Positions 9,456 to 18,395 of a stretch of 64,000 nt of DNA are shown here, piece after piece. The DNA is taken from the NCBI RefSeq assembly GCF_001273755.1, contig NZ_LGYA01000001.1, positions 235,199 to 299,198 of the forward strand, read 5' to 3'. A program made the position numbers and the translations under genes. The notes under the pieces are model-generated. The model was not told the DNA's origin. It saw only the letters and a list, made by a program, of their open reading frames with translations, and searched no databases. This DNA is from Peribacillus butanolivorans (lineage in GTDB: Bacteria; Bacillota; Bacilli; Bacillales; DSM-1321). The stretch's first letter is position 1. Each line of letters begins with the position of its first letter.

Positions 9456-10222
9456 TTTATTTAAAAGATATAAAAAAATCATTTAACCAGCAGCCCGTTT
9501 TAAAAGGAATTAATTTGAAAATAGGCAAGGGAGAAGTAGTTACCATACTTGGACCAAGTGGATCTGGGAAAACAACCCTGCTTAGGTGCTTGAACTTTCT
9601 GGAGAAACCAGATGAGGGAATTGTTCAAGTGGGAGATGTACAGGTGGAGTCTAAGAAGGCGACCAAAAGGGAAATCTTATCCCTTAGAAGACAATCGGCA
9701 ATGGTTTTTCAGCATTATAATTTATTTGCTCATAAAACTGTTTTGGAGAATGTAATGGAAGGGTTAATTGTTACAAAAAAATATAAGAAAGCTGAAGCGA
9801 AACGGGAAAGCGAGCTGTTATTGGAAAAAGTAGGTTTGGGAGATAAGCATAACTATTTCCCTTCGCAATTGTCAGGAGGTCAACAGCAACGTGTTGGAAT
9901 TGCTAGGGCACTTGCTTTAAATCCGGAGGTCATTCTATTTGACGAGCCAACCTCGGCACTCGACCCTGAGTTGGTCGGTGAGGTGCTTTCTGTCATAAAA
10001 GCAATTGCACAGGAAGGCATCACGATGGTGATTGTAACCCATGAAATGAGTTTTGCTAAAGAGGTATCGGATCGTGTTCTTTTCATGGATCGCGGGGTCA
10101 TTGTAGAAGAAGGTTCACCATTGGAGATTTTCAATGCTCCAAAGGAAGAGCGAACACGTCAATTTTTAAACCGGATATCAAGAGATTTTTCCGTATCGTT
10201 TTTAGAAGAAAGGGCCAATTAA
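9452..10222 (+). CDS. tcyN: ABC transporter ATP-binding protein TcyN-like
   Basis: A 256-residue ATPase of the polar amino acid import class. Walker [10 protein letters not shown] (about 34-42), Q-loop VFQHYN, signature LSGGQQQR, Walker [10 protein letters not shown] and switch His in VTHEMSF are all intact. It powers the TcyLM channel with the 7160 lipoprotein. It overlaps tcyM by 4 bases and an acetyltransferase gene follows after 16 bases, so it belongs to the same transcript. Confidence 0.9.
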   Translation: MIYLKDIKKSFNQQPVLKGINLKIGKGEVVTILGPSGSGKTTLLRCLNFLEKPDEGIVQVGDVQVESKKATKREILSLRRQSAMVFQHYNLFAHKTVLENVMEGLIVTKKYKKAEAKRESELLLEKVGLGDKHNYFPSQLSGGQQQRVGIARALALNPEVILFDEPTSALDPELVGEVLSVIKAIAQEGITMVIVTHEMSFAKEVSDRVLFMDRGVIVEEGSPLEIFNAPKEERTRQFLNRISRDFSVSFLEERAN

Positions 10223-10238
10223 AGGAAGGGGCAAAAGT

Positions 10239-10748
10239 ATGATTAGTACAATCGTAGTAGATGAATTGATTGAAGAAGATAAAGAGACGGTCCGCCGCTT
10301 ATTGGTAGAAAGTTATCAACAATATGAACATGAATATTCGAACCCAGAAGCTTGGGAGGGATATTTAAAAAATATAGAATCCTCGGTGGATAATCCACAT
10401 GTTGATAAGGTGTTGGTTGCAAAGTGCAATCAGGATATCCTTGGTACATTGCAGCTTTTTCAGTCATCTGAAAAAGCATATGAAAAGCCGGAACTTGGGA
10501 TTTTTTCACCAATCATTCGGTTGTTGGCCGTTCATCCCGAATCAAGGGGACGCGGTATCGCACAGGAATTATTAAAAGCTAGTGTAATTTATGCAAAATC
10601 GCAAGGTGCGTCCAGTTTGTATCTACATTCTACTGATAAGATGCATAAAGCCATTAAACTATACGAATGGTTTGGCTTTAAACGGGATCGAACGAAAGAA
10701 TTTCAAAATCATGATATTTTAGTAAAATGCTATCGCTTAGATTTATAG
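10239..10748 (+). CDS. GNAT N-acetyltransferase, SnaB/YxeL-like
   Basis: A 169-residue Gcn5-related acetyltransferase with the acetyl-CoA loop RGRGIA after LLAVHPES, and the late motif IKLYEWFGF typical of the fold. This is the second acetyltransferase of the operon. B. subtilis YxeL (SnaB, about 165 residues) acetylates S-(2-succino)cysteine and lies next to the deacylase YxeP, as this gene lies next to an M20 deacylase. That makes SnaB the best guess, by size and context. The stop overlaps the upstream region of the next gene; the two are 14 bases apart. Confidence 0.75.
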   Translation: MISTIVVDELIEEDKETVRRLLVESYQQYEHEYSNPEAWEGYLKNIESSVDNPHVDKVLVAKCNQDILGTLQLFQSSEKAYEKPELGIFSPIIRLLAVHPESRGRGIAQELLKASVIYAKSQGASSLYLHSTDKMHKAIKLYEWFGFKRDRTKEFQNHDILVKCYRLDL

Positions 10749-10762
10749 AAGGAGGCGACTGT

Positions 10763-11905
10763 ATGAGTCGAGAGCTGGAAAAGCGCTTAATATCGATACG
10801 GCGCCATTTACATCAATATCCGGAGTTATCAAATGAAGAATTTGAAACGACAAAATCGATACAAACGTGGCTCGAGGAAGAGGGCATTGAGATCCGTCAT
10901 ACAGGATTGAAAACAGGTGTTTTTGCAGATATAAAGGGTGGTAAACCCGGACCGACAGTAGCCATAAGGGCGGATATCGATGCTCTTCCGATTGAGGAAC
11001 GAACCGGGCTTCCATTTGCTTCGAAAGTAAAAGGAGTGATGCATGCTTGCGGCCATGATTTTCATACGGCAGCTGCAATAGGTGCTGCCTACCTTTTAAA
11101 AGAATATCAATCAGAGTTGTCCGGGACAGTGCGATTGCTTTTTCAACCCGCAGAAGAATTAGGTGGCGGAGCGGTGCATGTGATAAAAGATGGTCAAATT
11201 GACGATGTAGCGGCTGTGATTGGGCTGCACAATAAACCCAATTTGCCTGTCGGCACCATTGGGATAAAAGATGGTCCGTTAATGGCGGCGGTGGACCGTT
11301 TTCAAATTGTTCTTCAAGGGAAGGGGAGCCATGCGGCCATCCCTCAAAACGGAAAAGATCCAATAGCGGCAGCGGCTCAGCTTATTACCGCTCTTCAAAC
11401 TATCGTCAGCCGGAATGTATCCCCATTAGATTGTGCTGTGGTGAGTGTTACGAGAATAACAGGTGGAAACACTTGGAATGTAATTCCGGGTGACGTCATA
11501 TTGGAAGGAACGATTCGAACCTTTAATTCTGGAATCCGCGAAGAAGTAACAGAAAAGTTTTATTCGATTGTGAATCATGTTGCAGCTGCTTTTTCACAGG
11601 AAGCTGAGATTGGTTGGTTTCCTGGGCCCCCTGCGCTTCTTAATCATCCTGCAGTTACAGAGATGGCACGCGTGTCTGCTCGGCAGCAATCATTGCATGT
11701 AATCAATCCAGAACCTTCAATGGGTGGTGAAGATTTCGCTTATTACCTTCAACATATCCCCGGTACCTTTGCCTTTTTTGGTACAAACGGAAACGAAGAC
11801 TGGCATCATCCAGCTTTTACTGTTGATGAAAAATCCATTATTAAAGCCGCTTATTTTTTATATGAAAGTGCCAAGGCTTTATTACATAACCAGGGTAAGT
11901 GGTGA
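10763..11905 (+). CDS. M20 family amidohydrolase, HipO/ScmP (YxeP)-like N-acyl amino acid deacylase
   Basis: A 380-residue metal-dependent amidohydrolase of the M20D (aminoacylase/hippurate hydrolase) group. The metal-binding signature HACGHDFH is at 94-101 with C96, H98 and H101; the catalytic/metal Glu pair is in FQPAEELGGG (about 135), and GGEDFAYY comes near the C-terminus. It would remove the acetyl group from the dealkylated N-acetylcysteine, the last step of the salvage route. The length is that of B. subtilis YxeP (380). I start at the ATG at 10763, preceded by AGAAGGAGG. This is the last gene of module A. Confidence 0.88.
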   Translation: MSRELEKRLISIRRHLHQYPELSNEEFETTKSIQTWLEEEGIEIRHTGLKTGVFADIKGGKPGPTVAIRADIDALPIEERTGLPFASKVKGVMHACGHDFHTAAAIGAAYLLKEYQSELSGTVRLLFQPAEELGGGAVHVIKDGQIDDVAAVIGLHNKPNLPVGTIGIKDGPLMAAVDRFQIVLQGKGSHAAIPQNGKDPIAAAAQLITALQTIVSRNVSPLDCAVVSVTRITGGNTWNVIPGDVILEGTIRTFNSGIREEVTEKFYSIVNHVAAAFSQEAEIGWFPGPPALLNHPAVTEMARVSARQQSLHVINPEPSMGGEDFAYYLQHIPGTFAFFGTNGNEDWHHPAFTVDEKSIIKAAYFLYESAKALLHNQGKW

Positions 11906-12495
11906 ACATACATGACAAAGGTGCCAGACACAATCTAAAGTTGGTTCGTGCCTAGCACCCTATTTGTCGTAATTCCAAGGATATCTGCAACTTAATTTCA
12001 AGCAAAGGCATGATAAATCCACCACAAATTAACTATTCAGATAGCTGCTTTTGTGTTGTGTAAGCTCCGTGAATGACTTATCCGATTGGGAGCCTCTTTT
12101 CTCTTCTGCAAGTCAGCTGATGCGAACATTGCCCCCTCCATTTTTCCTTAACTACATAGCCACTCTTCGTTCATTAATTCATTCAAGTTTTTCATAGATT
12201 CTTCTATCCTTTTCTCTTCCTCTCATTGATGATTCTTAGTTCTGATAGGGTTTAGAAGATTAGATCTCTATAAAAAATATTTCTTAACCCTAATAGGCGA
12301 AAGTGAGGTTAAGTAATTTGGCAAAGGTATTCCATACTCATAAGCGAATGATAGAGTTTTTTAATCAATTAAATAAATTTTTCTATCAAATAAGGTGTTG
12401 TCAAGTGCTTGTTTACAATGTTAGGATGAATTTCAATCAAATTAAAACAACTAATTCGATTTGTTAACTAGGTATTGATGATTGGAGGGAGATAT
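11906..12495. other. Intergenic region between the two sulfur modules
   Basis: No gene is seen. GGTGCCAGACAC (11920-11931) and GTGCCTAGCACC (11948-11959) can pair at 10 of 12 positions, a hairpin just past module A that may end the transcript or be a dispersed repeat. There is no S-box (SAM riboswitch) or T-box element, although MetNIQ-type genes follow. TTGTCA at about 12403 with TAGGAT 18 bases later is a weak candidate promoter for module B. Confidence 0.4.
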
Positions 12496-13530
12496 ATGAG
12501 TTTTAAGCTTGGAATATTAGATCAAAGCCCCATTTTTCCTGGGAATTCGGCAGTTGATGCACTTAAGCAAACCGTAAACCTAGCTCAAAAAGCTGAAGAA
12601 TGGGGATATACCCGTTTTTGGGTATCGGAACATCATCATATGGAACAAGTTGCTGGATCTTCACCGGAAGTATTAATTTCTTATTTATTATCGCAAACCA
12701 CATCCATTCGTGTAGGTTCGGGAGGTGTCATGCTTCAGCACTACAGTCCTTATAAAGTCGCTGAAAATTTTCATGTTTTATCCACTCTTGCCCCGGGGAG
12801 GGTAGATCTTGGCATTGGTAAAGCACCAGGTGGATTTCCTTTATCAACAAAGGCATTACAATTTGGAACTGTAAATGATGGAAAAGATTTTGGGGAACGT
12901 GCATCCTTATTGCAAAATATTATTGAAAATTCAATCAATGACGATCACTTGCTCTCTGGTATTCAAGCAACACCGATACCGCCTGAGAAACCCGAAACTT
13001 TTCTGCTTGGTGCCAGTTCAAACAGTGCTCAACTAGCCGCTAACCTCGGAATGGATTTTGTATTCGCCAGATTTATTAATAGTGATGATACCATGCTGAA
13101 TGAAGCTTCCTCTGCTTACCGAAGCAAGTACCCAGATGGTCGTTTTATCGTATCAGTAGCCGTTGTGGCTGCTCCTACCCAACAAAAAGCAGAGGAGCTG
13201 GCAAGCGATCACAAACTATTTAAAGTTCATCTTCAAAGTGGCCGAACGTTGACAGTTCAATCACGTGAACAGGCTGAATCATTTGAGAAGCAGGCTGGTG
13301 AAGCTTACGAAATAGAAGAGCAGACCGCAAGTGTTATTGCTGGGACTCCAGGATATGTAAACGGAATTTTAAAGGAACTTCATAAAACTTATCAAGTGGA
13401 TGAATTTATCTTGCATACACCGCTCCGAAAAGAAGTAGAACGGATCCAATCATTTCAGTTGTTGAGTCCGCTTTTCTTAGGGGAAGAGACTATACATATA
13501 GAAGGAAAAGAAAACATCCAGCGGATATGA
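12496..13530 (+). CDS. Second YtmO-family luciferase-like monooxygenase
   Basis: A 344-residue paralogue of the 3743 gene product; by eye about four residues in five are identical over the first 160. It keeps KLGILDQSP, WVSEHHH, GGVMLQHYSP and GRVDLGIGKAPGG. It differs more in the second half and has a charged tail after SPLF. GGAGGGAG lies 4 bases before the ATG at 12496; an earlier in-frame ATG at 12475 has none. As first gene of module B, ahead of a MetQ-like protein, it may act on a different organosulfur compound from its twin. It probably arose by duplication within this locus. Confidence 0.85.
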   Translation: MSFKLGILDQSPIFPGNSAVDALKQTVNLAQKAEEWGYTRFWVSEHHHMEQVAGSSPEVLISYLLSQTTSIRVGSGGVMLQHYSPYKVAENFHVLSTLAPGRVDLGIGKAPGGFPLSTKALQFGTVNDGKDFGERASLLQNIIENSINDDHLLSGIQATPIPPEKPETFLLGASSNSAQLAANLGMDFVFARFINSDDTMLNEASSAYRSKYPDGRFIVSVAVVAAPTQQKAEELASDHKLFKVHLQSGRTLTVQSREQAESFEKQAGEAYEIEEQTASVIAGTPGYVNGILKELHKTYQVDEFILHTPLRKEVERIQSFQLLSPLFLGEETIHIEGKENIQRI

Positions 13531-13596
13531 ATCCGCTGATAAATATTTGCAAGTATTTATTCCAATATAAAAGGATAAAAAAAGGAGTGAGGAACA

Positions 13597-14430
13597 TTGA
13601 AGAAAATTAAATGGCTGTCAGTGACGATTTTAACAGTAGTATTACTGGTATTAGGAGCTTGTGGAAATAATGAGCAAACATCATCGGAGAGTAAAGGAGA
13701 CAAAGATGAGGAAGTGACTTTGAAAATTAGTGCAGCCTCGATTCCACATGCCGAAATTTTAGAGTTTATCGCACCGGATTTAGAAAGACAGGGCGTGAAA
13801 CTAGAAGTAGTGATTTCTACGGATGGTATTCAAACGAATCAACAAACAGCAAACAAAGAATTGGATGCAAACTTCTTTCAACATACACCGTATTTAGAGC
13901 AAGTAAATAAAGATAGTGGTTTAAATTTGGTTAATGTGAAGGGCGTACATATTGAACCATTTGGTGTCTACTCCAAGAAAATTAAGTCTATAGGGGAATT
14001 GTCAGACGGAGCGAAAGTAGCCGTACCGAAAGATCCAGTAAACTTTTCACGAGCGTTACAGCTTTTTGCGGCAAATAATATCATTGAGTTGGATTCGTCT
14101 AAGTCAGGGGATTATACGATTGAGGATATTACAAAAAATGATAAAAAAATAGAATTCATTCCAGTCGACTCCCCTCTTTTAGTTCACTCGCTTGACGATG
14201 TGGAAGCGTCGGCCATTAACACAAACTACGCGCTAGAAGGAGGGTTAAAACCTCTCGATGATGCACTGATAATTGAAGGAAAGGATTCACCATATGTTAA
14301 CATTTTAGTTGCTCGTCCAGACAATAAGGACGATAAAGCGATCCAAAAGCTTGCGAATGCATTAACGACGGAAAAGGTCAAAGAATTTATTTTAGATAAA
14401 TATGAAGGAGCCGTCGTACCTGCGTTTTAA
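13597..14430 (+). CDS. metQ: MetQ-family substrate-binding lipoprotein (first copy)
   Basis: A 277-residue NlpA/MetQ-type lipoprotein. The signal peptide ends in LGAC with Cys22 as the lipidated residue. Family marks include IPHAEILEF, FFQHTPYLEQ, PFGVYSKKIKS, VAVPKDPVNFSRAL and the closing YEGAVVPAF. It begins with TTG at 13597, with AAAGGAGTGAGG upstream. It should deliver substrate to MetNI encoded next. MetQ proteins bind methionine or derivatives; here the company of monooxygenases and the lack of a SAM riboswitch point to another sulfur compound, such as a sulfoxide or S-alkyl amino acid (inference). Confidence 0.87.
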   Translation: MKKIKWLSVTILTVVLLVLGACGNNEQTSSESKGDKDEEVTLKISAASIPHAEILEFIAPDLERQGVKLEVVISTDGIQTNQQTANKELDANFFQHTPYLEQVNKDSGLNLVNVKGVHIEPFGVYSKKIKSIGELSDGAKVAVPKDPVNFSRALQLFAANNIIELDSSKSGDYTIEDITKNDKKIEFIPVDSPLLVHSLDDVEASAINTNYALEGGLKPLDDALIIEGKDSPYVNILVARPDNKDDKAIQKLANALTTEKVKEFILDKYEGAVVPAF

Positions 14431-14480
14431 GTGAAGTGAGTTTTCTAAACCAAACTAGTTAAAAAGAGGAGGTGGCCACT

Positions 14481-15560
14481 TTGATTGAATTTCGTCAGGT
14501 TTCAAAAGTATTTGATGACGGAGAGAAGAAAATTGAAGCGTTAAAGGAGATTAATATAACCGTTGAAAAAGGGGATATATTCGGAGTCATCGGTTTTAGT
14601 GGAGCAGGAAAAAGTACACTCATCCGAACTGTGAATCTATTAGAATATCCTACTTTAGGTGAAGTGATTGTAGAAGGAAAAGATCTAGCAAAGATGTCTG
14701 AAAAAGATTTGCGTGAAGCTAAGAAAAATATTGGCATGATTTTTCAGCATTTTAATTTACTTAATTCCAAAACAGTCTTTGATAATGTGGCGATGCCATT
14801 ATTGTTAAGTAAAAAAAAGAAAAAAGAGATTGAAGAACGAGTTTATGAGATTCTCCGCTTTGTTGGTCTAGAAGACAAAGCAAAGAATTATCCAAATCAG
14901 CTATCAGGTGGACAAAAGCAGCGTGTCGGGATTGCCCGTGCGTTGGCTACAAACCCTTCGATTCTATTATGTGATGAAGCAACATCGGCATTGGATCCAC
15001 AAACAACAAAATCAATCTTGAATCTATTGAAACGGATAAATGATGAATATAAAATTACCATTCTAATTATCACGCACGAAATGGAAGTGATTAAAGAAAT
15101 TTGTAATCGGGTTGCAGTGATGGAGGATGGTAGCGTGATTGAATCAGGAAATGTGTTCGATATTTTTGCCCGTCCACGAACAGAAACAACACGTAACTTC
15201 ATTCGATCGGTTGTTCGCGATGAAGTGCCATCAAGTGTTTATGGGTTGCTAAAAGAGGATGCCTATTTCAGCCGTATTTTTAAAATTGATTTTTTTGGAT
15301 TGAGCTCTGGGCAGCCTATCGTTTCAAAAACAGCGAAGAGGTTTAATGTGGAAATAAACGTTCTGTTCGGCAATATTACTGAGTTACAAGGCATCCCATT
15401 TGGTAATTTAATTGTTGAAATAATAGGAAATGATGATGAAATTGATCGGGCATTACAGTTTATAAAGAATCAAAAGGTTGAAGTGAAGGAGGTTACGAAG
15501 GATGGAAGTCAGCAAAGAGCTCATTTTAAACGCATTGTGGGAAACGCTGTACATGGTTAG
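14481..15560 (+). CDS. metN: MetN-type ABC transporter ATP-binding protein
   Basis: About 359 residues: an ABC ATPase domain (Walker A GFSGAGKST at 38-46, Q-loop IFQHFN, signature LSGGQKQR, Walker B ILLCDEATSALDP, switch ITHEMEV) followed by a C-terminal NIL domain from about residue 270, which in MetN senses the internal methionine pool. The TTG at 14481 is preferred because GAGGAGGTG precedes it; the GTG at 14472 overlaps that site. The 3' end overlaps metI by 59 bases. It drives import through MetI with the MetQ-like proteins on either side. Confidence 0.9.
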   Translation: MIEFRQVSKVFDDGEKKIEALKEINITVEKGDIFGVIGFSGAGKSTLIRTVNLLEYPTLGEVIVEGKDLAKMSEKDLREAKKNIGMIFQHFNLLNSKTVFDNVAMPLLLSKKKKKEIEERVYEILRFVGLEDKAKNYPNQLSGGQKQRVGIARALATNPSILLCDEATSALDPQTTKSILNLLKRINDEYKITILIITHEMEVIKEICNRVAVMEDGSVIESGNVFDIFARPRTETTRNFIRSVVRDEVPSSVYGLLKEDAYFSRIFKIDFFGLSSGQPIVSKTAKRFNVEINVLFGNITELQGIPFGNLIVEIIGNDDEIDRALQFIKNQKVEVKEVTKDGSQQRAHFKRIVGNAVHG

Positions 15561-16152
15561 TATTTCACTTTTTTTTGGAAGCATCATTGGAATATTCTTA
15601 GGCATTTTATTGGTTGTAACAAGAAAAGGTCATATTTATGAAAATAGATTTATTTTTTCTATTGTGAATCCAATTGTAAACATTTTCCGATCGATTCCGT
15701 TTATTATCTTGCTTGTGGCGATTATTCCATTTACAAGACTAATTGTTGGTACGTCGATTGGTACGACAGCAGCAATTGTACCACTCGTGCTTCATATTGG
15801 CCCATATATCTCAAGACTTGTAGAGAATTCGCTATTAGAAGTAGATGAAGGCATTATTGAAGCCGCGAAAGCTATGGGAGCAACACCGTTACAAATTATT
15901 TTCAGGTTTTTAATGCCTGAGGCTTTTGCGTCGTTAATTCTGAGTATAACAACTGCAACAATTGGTTTAGTAGGCGCTACAGCTATGGCAGGAGCTATAG
16001 GTGGCGGTGGACTTGGTGATGTAGCTATAACATATGGCTATCAACGCTTTAGCACTATTACGATATTCGTCACCGTTGTAATTCTAGTAATTGTAGTTCA
16101 GGGAGTACAAAGTTTAGGAAATATACTCGAACGAAAAATTAGAAGAGTGTAG
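15502..16152 (+). CDS. metI: MetI-type ABC transporter permease
   Basis: A 216-residue permease with five predicted membrane helices and the methionine-transporter hallmarks NIFRSIPFIILL, GPYISRLVENSLLEVDEGIIEAAKAMGATP (EAA loop) and AGAIGGGGLGD. It has the usual MetI length. The start lies inside the metN gene, with AAGGAGG 10 bases upstream, so expression is probably coupled to metN. It forms a homodimeric channel in the membrane. Confidence 0.9.
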   Translation: MEVSKELILNALWETLYMVSISLFFGSIIGIFLGILLVVTRKGHIYENRFIFSIVNPIVNIFRSIPFIILLVAIIPFTRLIVGTSIGTTAAIVPLVLHIGPYISRLVENSLLEVDEGIIEAAKAMGATPLQIIFRFLMPEAFASLILSITTATIGLVGATAMAGAIGGGGLGDVAITYGYQRFSTITIFVTVVILVIVVQGVQSLGNILERKIRRV

Positions 16153-16184
16153 TGGTGGTACTGAACAGACAGAGAGGGGAATTA

Positions 16185-17039
16185 ATGATGAAAAAATGTA
16201 TTTTACCTTTATTGCTTATCTTGGGGGTGTTATTGACAGGTTGCTCAAGTGATTCAACTAATGCGGGAGGGAAACAAACGAAAGTGAAGGTCGGGATTAG
16301 AAATTCTGAACTTCGAACATGGGAATTTTTAAAGGAACAGGCTGAAAAAGAAGGGGTGGAAATTGAAATTGTTAATTTCTCATCGGCTTATGATCCGAAC
16401 GAAGCGCTGGCAGAAGGGGATATTGATATCAACGCCTTTCAACATGTTGCCTATTTAGATTCATTTAATGCGAAGAACGATACAGACATCGTTCCAATTG
16501 GGACTACAATTATTGCTCCTCTCGGTTTGTATTCAAGTAAATATAAATCGGTGGAAGAAATTCCAAATGGTGCACAAATTGCTGTGCCCAATGACCCAGC
16601 AAACTGGGGAAGAGCTTTATTGTTATTACAAGAAGCAAAACTCTTAAAAGTTGTTGATGACTTTGACGGAAATGGTGGACAGGACAAAATAAAAGAAAAT
16701 CCGAAGAAAATCGAAATTGTTCCTGTCGATAGTGCCAGTGCTCCACGTGTGATGGAAGATACAGCTGGTTCGGTGATTAATAATGGAGTTGCGGTAGAAG
16801 CGGGACTAAATTTAAAAGATGCTCTTATTTATGAAAGTAGTACTGCAAAGCCTTATATTAATATCATAGCGGCTAGGAGTGAAGATCAAGACAATGAAAT
16901 TTACCGAAAATTAGTTGATCTCTATCAATCAGAGAAAACGGCTAAATTTATTGAAGAAACTTACAATGGAAACTATATTCCAACATTCATTACCTTGAAA
17001 GAATTGAGCAGTTATAAGGAGATATATTCTAATAAATAA
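16185..17039 (+). CDS. Second MetQ-family substrate-binding lipoprotein
   Basis: About 284 residues with lipobox LTGC (Cys20 from this start). It is clearly a MetQ relative (INAFQHVAYLDSF, PLGLYSSKYKSVEEI, AVPNDPANWGRALLLL, YNGNYIPTF) but diverged from the copy at 13597. Two adjacent ATGs (16185, 16188) share the site GAGAGGGGA; a GTG 11 codons earlier has none. Having a second binding protein just after metI suggests MetNI takes up at least two ligands. It is followed 12 bases later by a monooxygenase gene, linking this protein to that enzyme's substrate (inference). Confidence 0.85.
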   Translation: MMKKCILPLLLILGVLLTGCSSDSTNAGGKQTKVKVGIRNSELRTWEFLKEQAEKEGVEIEIVNFSSAYDPNEALAEGDIDINAFQHVAYLDSFNAKNDTDIVPIGTTIIAPLGLYSSKYKSVEEIPNGAQIAVPNDPANWGRALLLLQEAKLLKVVDDFDGNGGQDKIKENPKKIEIVPVDSASAPRVMEDTAGSVINNGVAVEAGLNLKDALIYESSTAKPYINIIAARSEDQDNEIYRKLVDLYQSEKTAKFIEETYNGNYIPTFITLKELSSYKEIYSNK

Positions 17040-17051
17040 GGAGAGATTAGA

Positions 17052-18395
17052 ATGGCTCAAGACAGACAGATGAAGCTAGCTGCTTATCTGATTGGAACAG
17101 GTATGCATGTTGCGTCGTGGCGACATCCGGCATCAAATCCGAATGCAAGTATTGATGTGAAAGCTTTGCAAAGACTGTCAAAAATTGCGGAGAAAGGGAA
17201 ATTTGATCTTGCCTTTGTGGCAGATAGTTTGGCCATCAATCATGAATCGCATCCTCAAATACTTAATCGATTTGATCCGATTGTACTAATTACAGCATTA
17301 GCTGCAGCGACAGAAAAAATTGGCATTGGGGCGACGGCTTCTACAACCTACAGTGAACCATATGTACACGCTCGCCAATTTGCTTCCGTTGACCATATAA
17401 GCGGCGGAAGGGTGGGGTGGAATGTTGTTACAACAGCTGATGCGACCGGAGAGACGGCCTTGAATTTCAGTCGTGATAAACATTGGGCACACGATCATCG
17501 TTATGAACGAGCAGAGGAGTTCATCGACGTTGTGCAGGGATTATGGGATTCTTGGGAAGATGATGCATTTGTGTATAACAAAGAAACGGGACAATTTTTT
17601 GATCCTGATAAAGTGCATGAGCTTCATTATAAAGGCAACTATTTTTCGGTTAAAGGTCCGTTGAATATTGCACGATCGGCGCAGGGACAGCCGGTCATTA
17701 TTCAAGCGGGTGCTTCTCTACCAGGGCAGCGATTAGCCGCTCGAACAGCCGAAGTCGTTTTCACACATTGGGATAACATTGAAGAATCGAAACGATATTA
17801 TCAAGAATTAAAATCGTCCTTAATGGATTTTGGAAGAAGTGGAGAGGAGCTCCACATCCTTCACGGCATTTCCCCTATTATCGGAGAAACCGAAGAAATA
17901 GCCGTTCAAAAATACAATAAACTCCAAAGTCTCGTCGACCCTTATGAGAGTTTGAAATTCGTTTCTGGTTATATGGGCAATGTTGATTTTTCGAAATACT
18001 CTTTAGATACGCTAGCGAAGGATGTTGAGTTTCCATCAGTAAATAGCATACAAAGTAACTTTAATGAAATGAAGAAAATTATTGATGAAGAAGACTTAAA
18101 AGTCGGTGAATTATATGCGAGATTTTTCAGTCCTGCCAGACGTGATAGATTTGTCGGTACACCAACTCAAGTAGCCGATGAAATGGAGGTATGGTTTACC
18201 GAAAAAGCTGCAGATGGCTTTATGCTTCAATTTCCACTGTTACCAGGCGACTTAGAGGATTTCGTCGAGATGGTTGTTCCAATTTTACAGGAGAGGGGTT
18301 TGTTCCGTTTGGACTACGAAGGAGACACTCTCCGTGATCACCTTGGATTAAAGAATCCAAAAAATCGCTTTGTTAATGAAGAAATAGCAAATTAA
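17052..18395 (+). CDS. Flavin-dependent monooxygenase of the NtaA/SnaA/DszA family (YxeK/YtnJ-like)
   Basis: A 447-residue FMNH2-dependent monooxygenase, paralogous to the 4850 gene product. Shared marks are ASWRHPASNPNAS, FVADSLAINHESHPQILNRFDP, STTYSEPYVHARQFASVDHISGGRVGWNVVTT and QPVIIQAGAS. It lacks the GVGG start of YtnJ and is closer in style to the DszA/NtaA and YxeK (ScmK) branch. The known reaction type is oxidative cleavage of a C-S or C-N bond with reduced flavin from a separate reductase. It closes module B, 12 bases after the second MetQ gene; AAGGAGAG precedes the ATG. The substrate is unknown. Confidence 0.86.
   Translation: MAQDRQMKLAAYLIGTGMHVASWRHPASNPNASIDVKALQRLSKIAEKGKFDLAFVADSLAINHESHPQILNRFDPIVLITALAAATEKIGIGATASTTYSEPYVHARQFASVDHISGGRVGWNVVTTADATGETALNFSRDKHWAHDHRYERAEEFIDVVQGLWDSWEDDAFVYNKETGQFFDPDKVHELHYKGNYFSVKGPLNIARSAQGQPVIIQAGASLPGQRLAARTAEVVFTHWDNIEESKRYYQELKSSLMDFGRSGEELHILHGISPIIGETEEIAVQKYNKLQSLVDPYESLKFVSGYMGNVDFSKYSLDTLAKDVEFPSVNSIQSNFNEMKKIIDEEDLKVGELYARFFSPARRDRFVGTPTQVADEMEVWFTEKAADGFMLQFPLLPGDLEDFVEMVVPILQERGLFRLDYEGDTLRDHLGLKNPKNRFVNEEIAN

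Noticed and set aside
10743-11363. 206-codon minus-strand open frame
   Set aside because: It is antisense to the well-supported M20 deacylase gene and has no ribosome site.
12000-12495. Possible SAM (S-box) riboswitch or T-box before the MetNIQ-type genes
   Set aside because: None of the conserved S-box core or T-box sequence is found in the leader.
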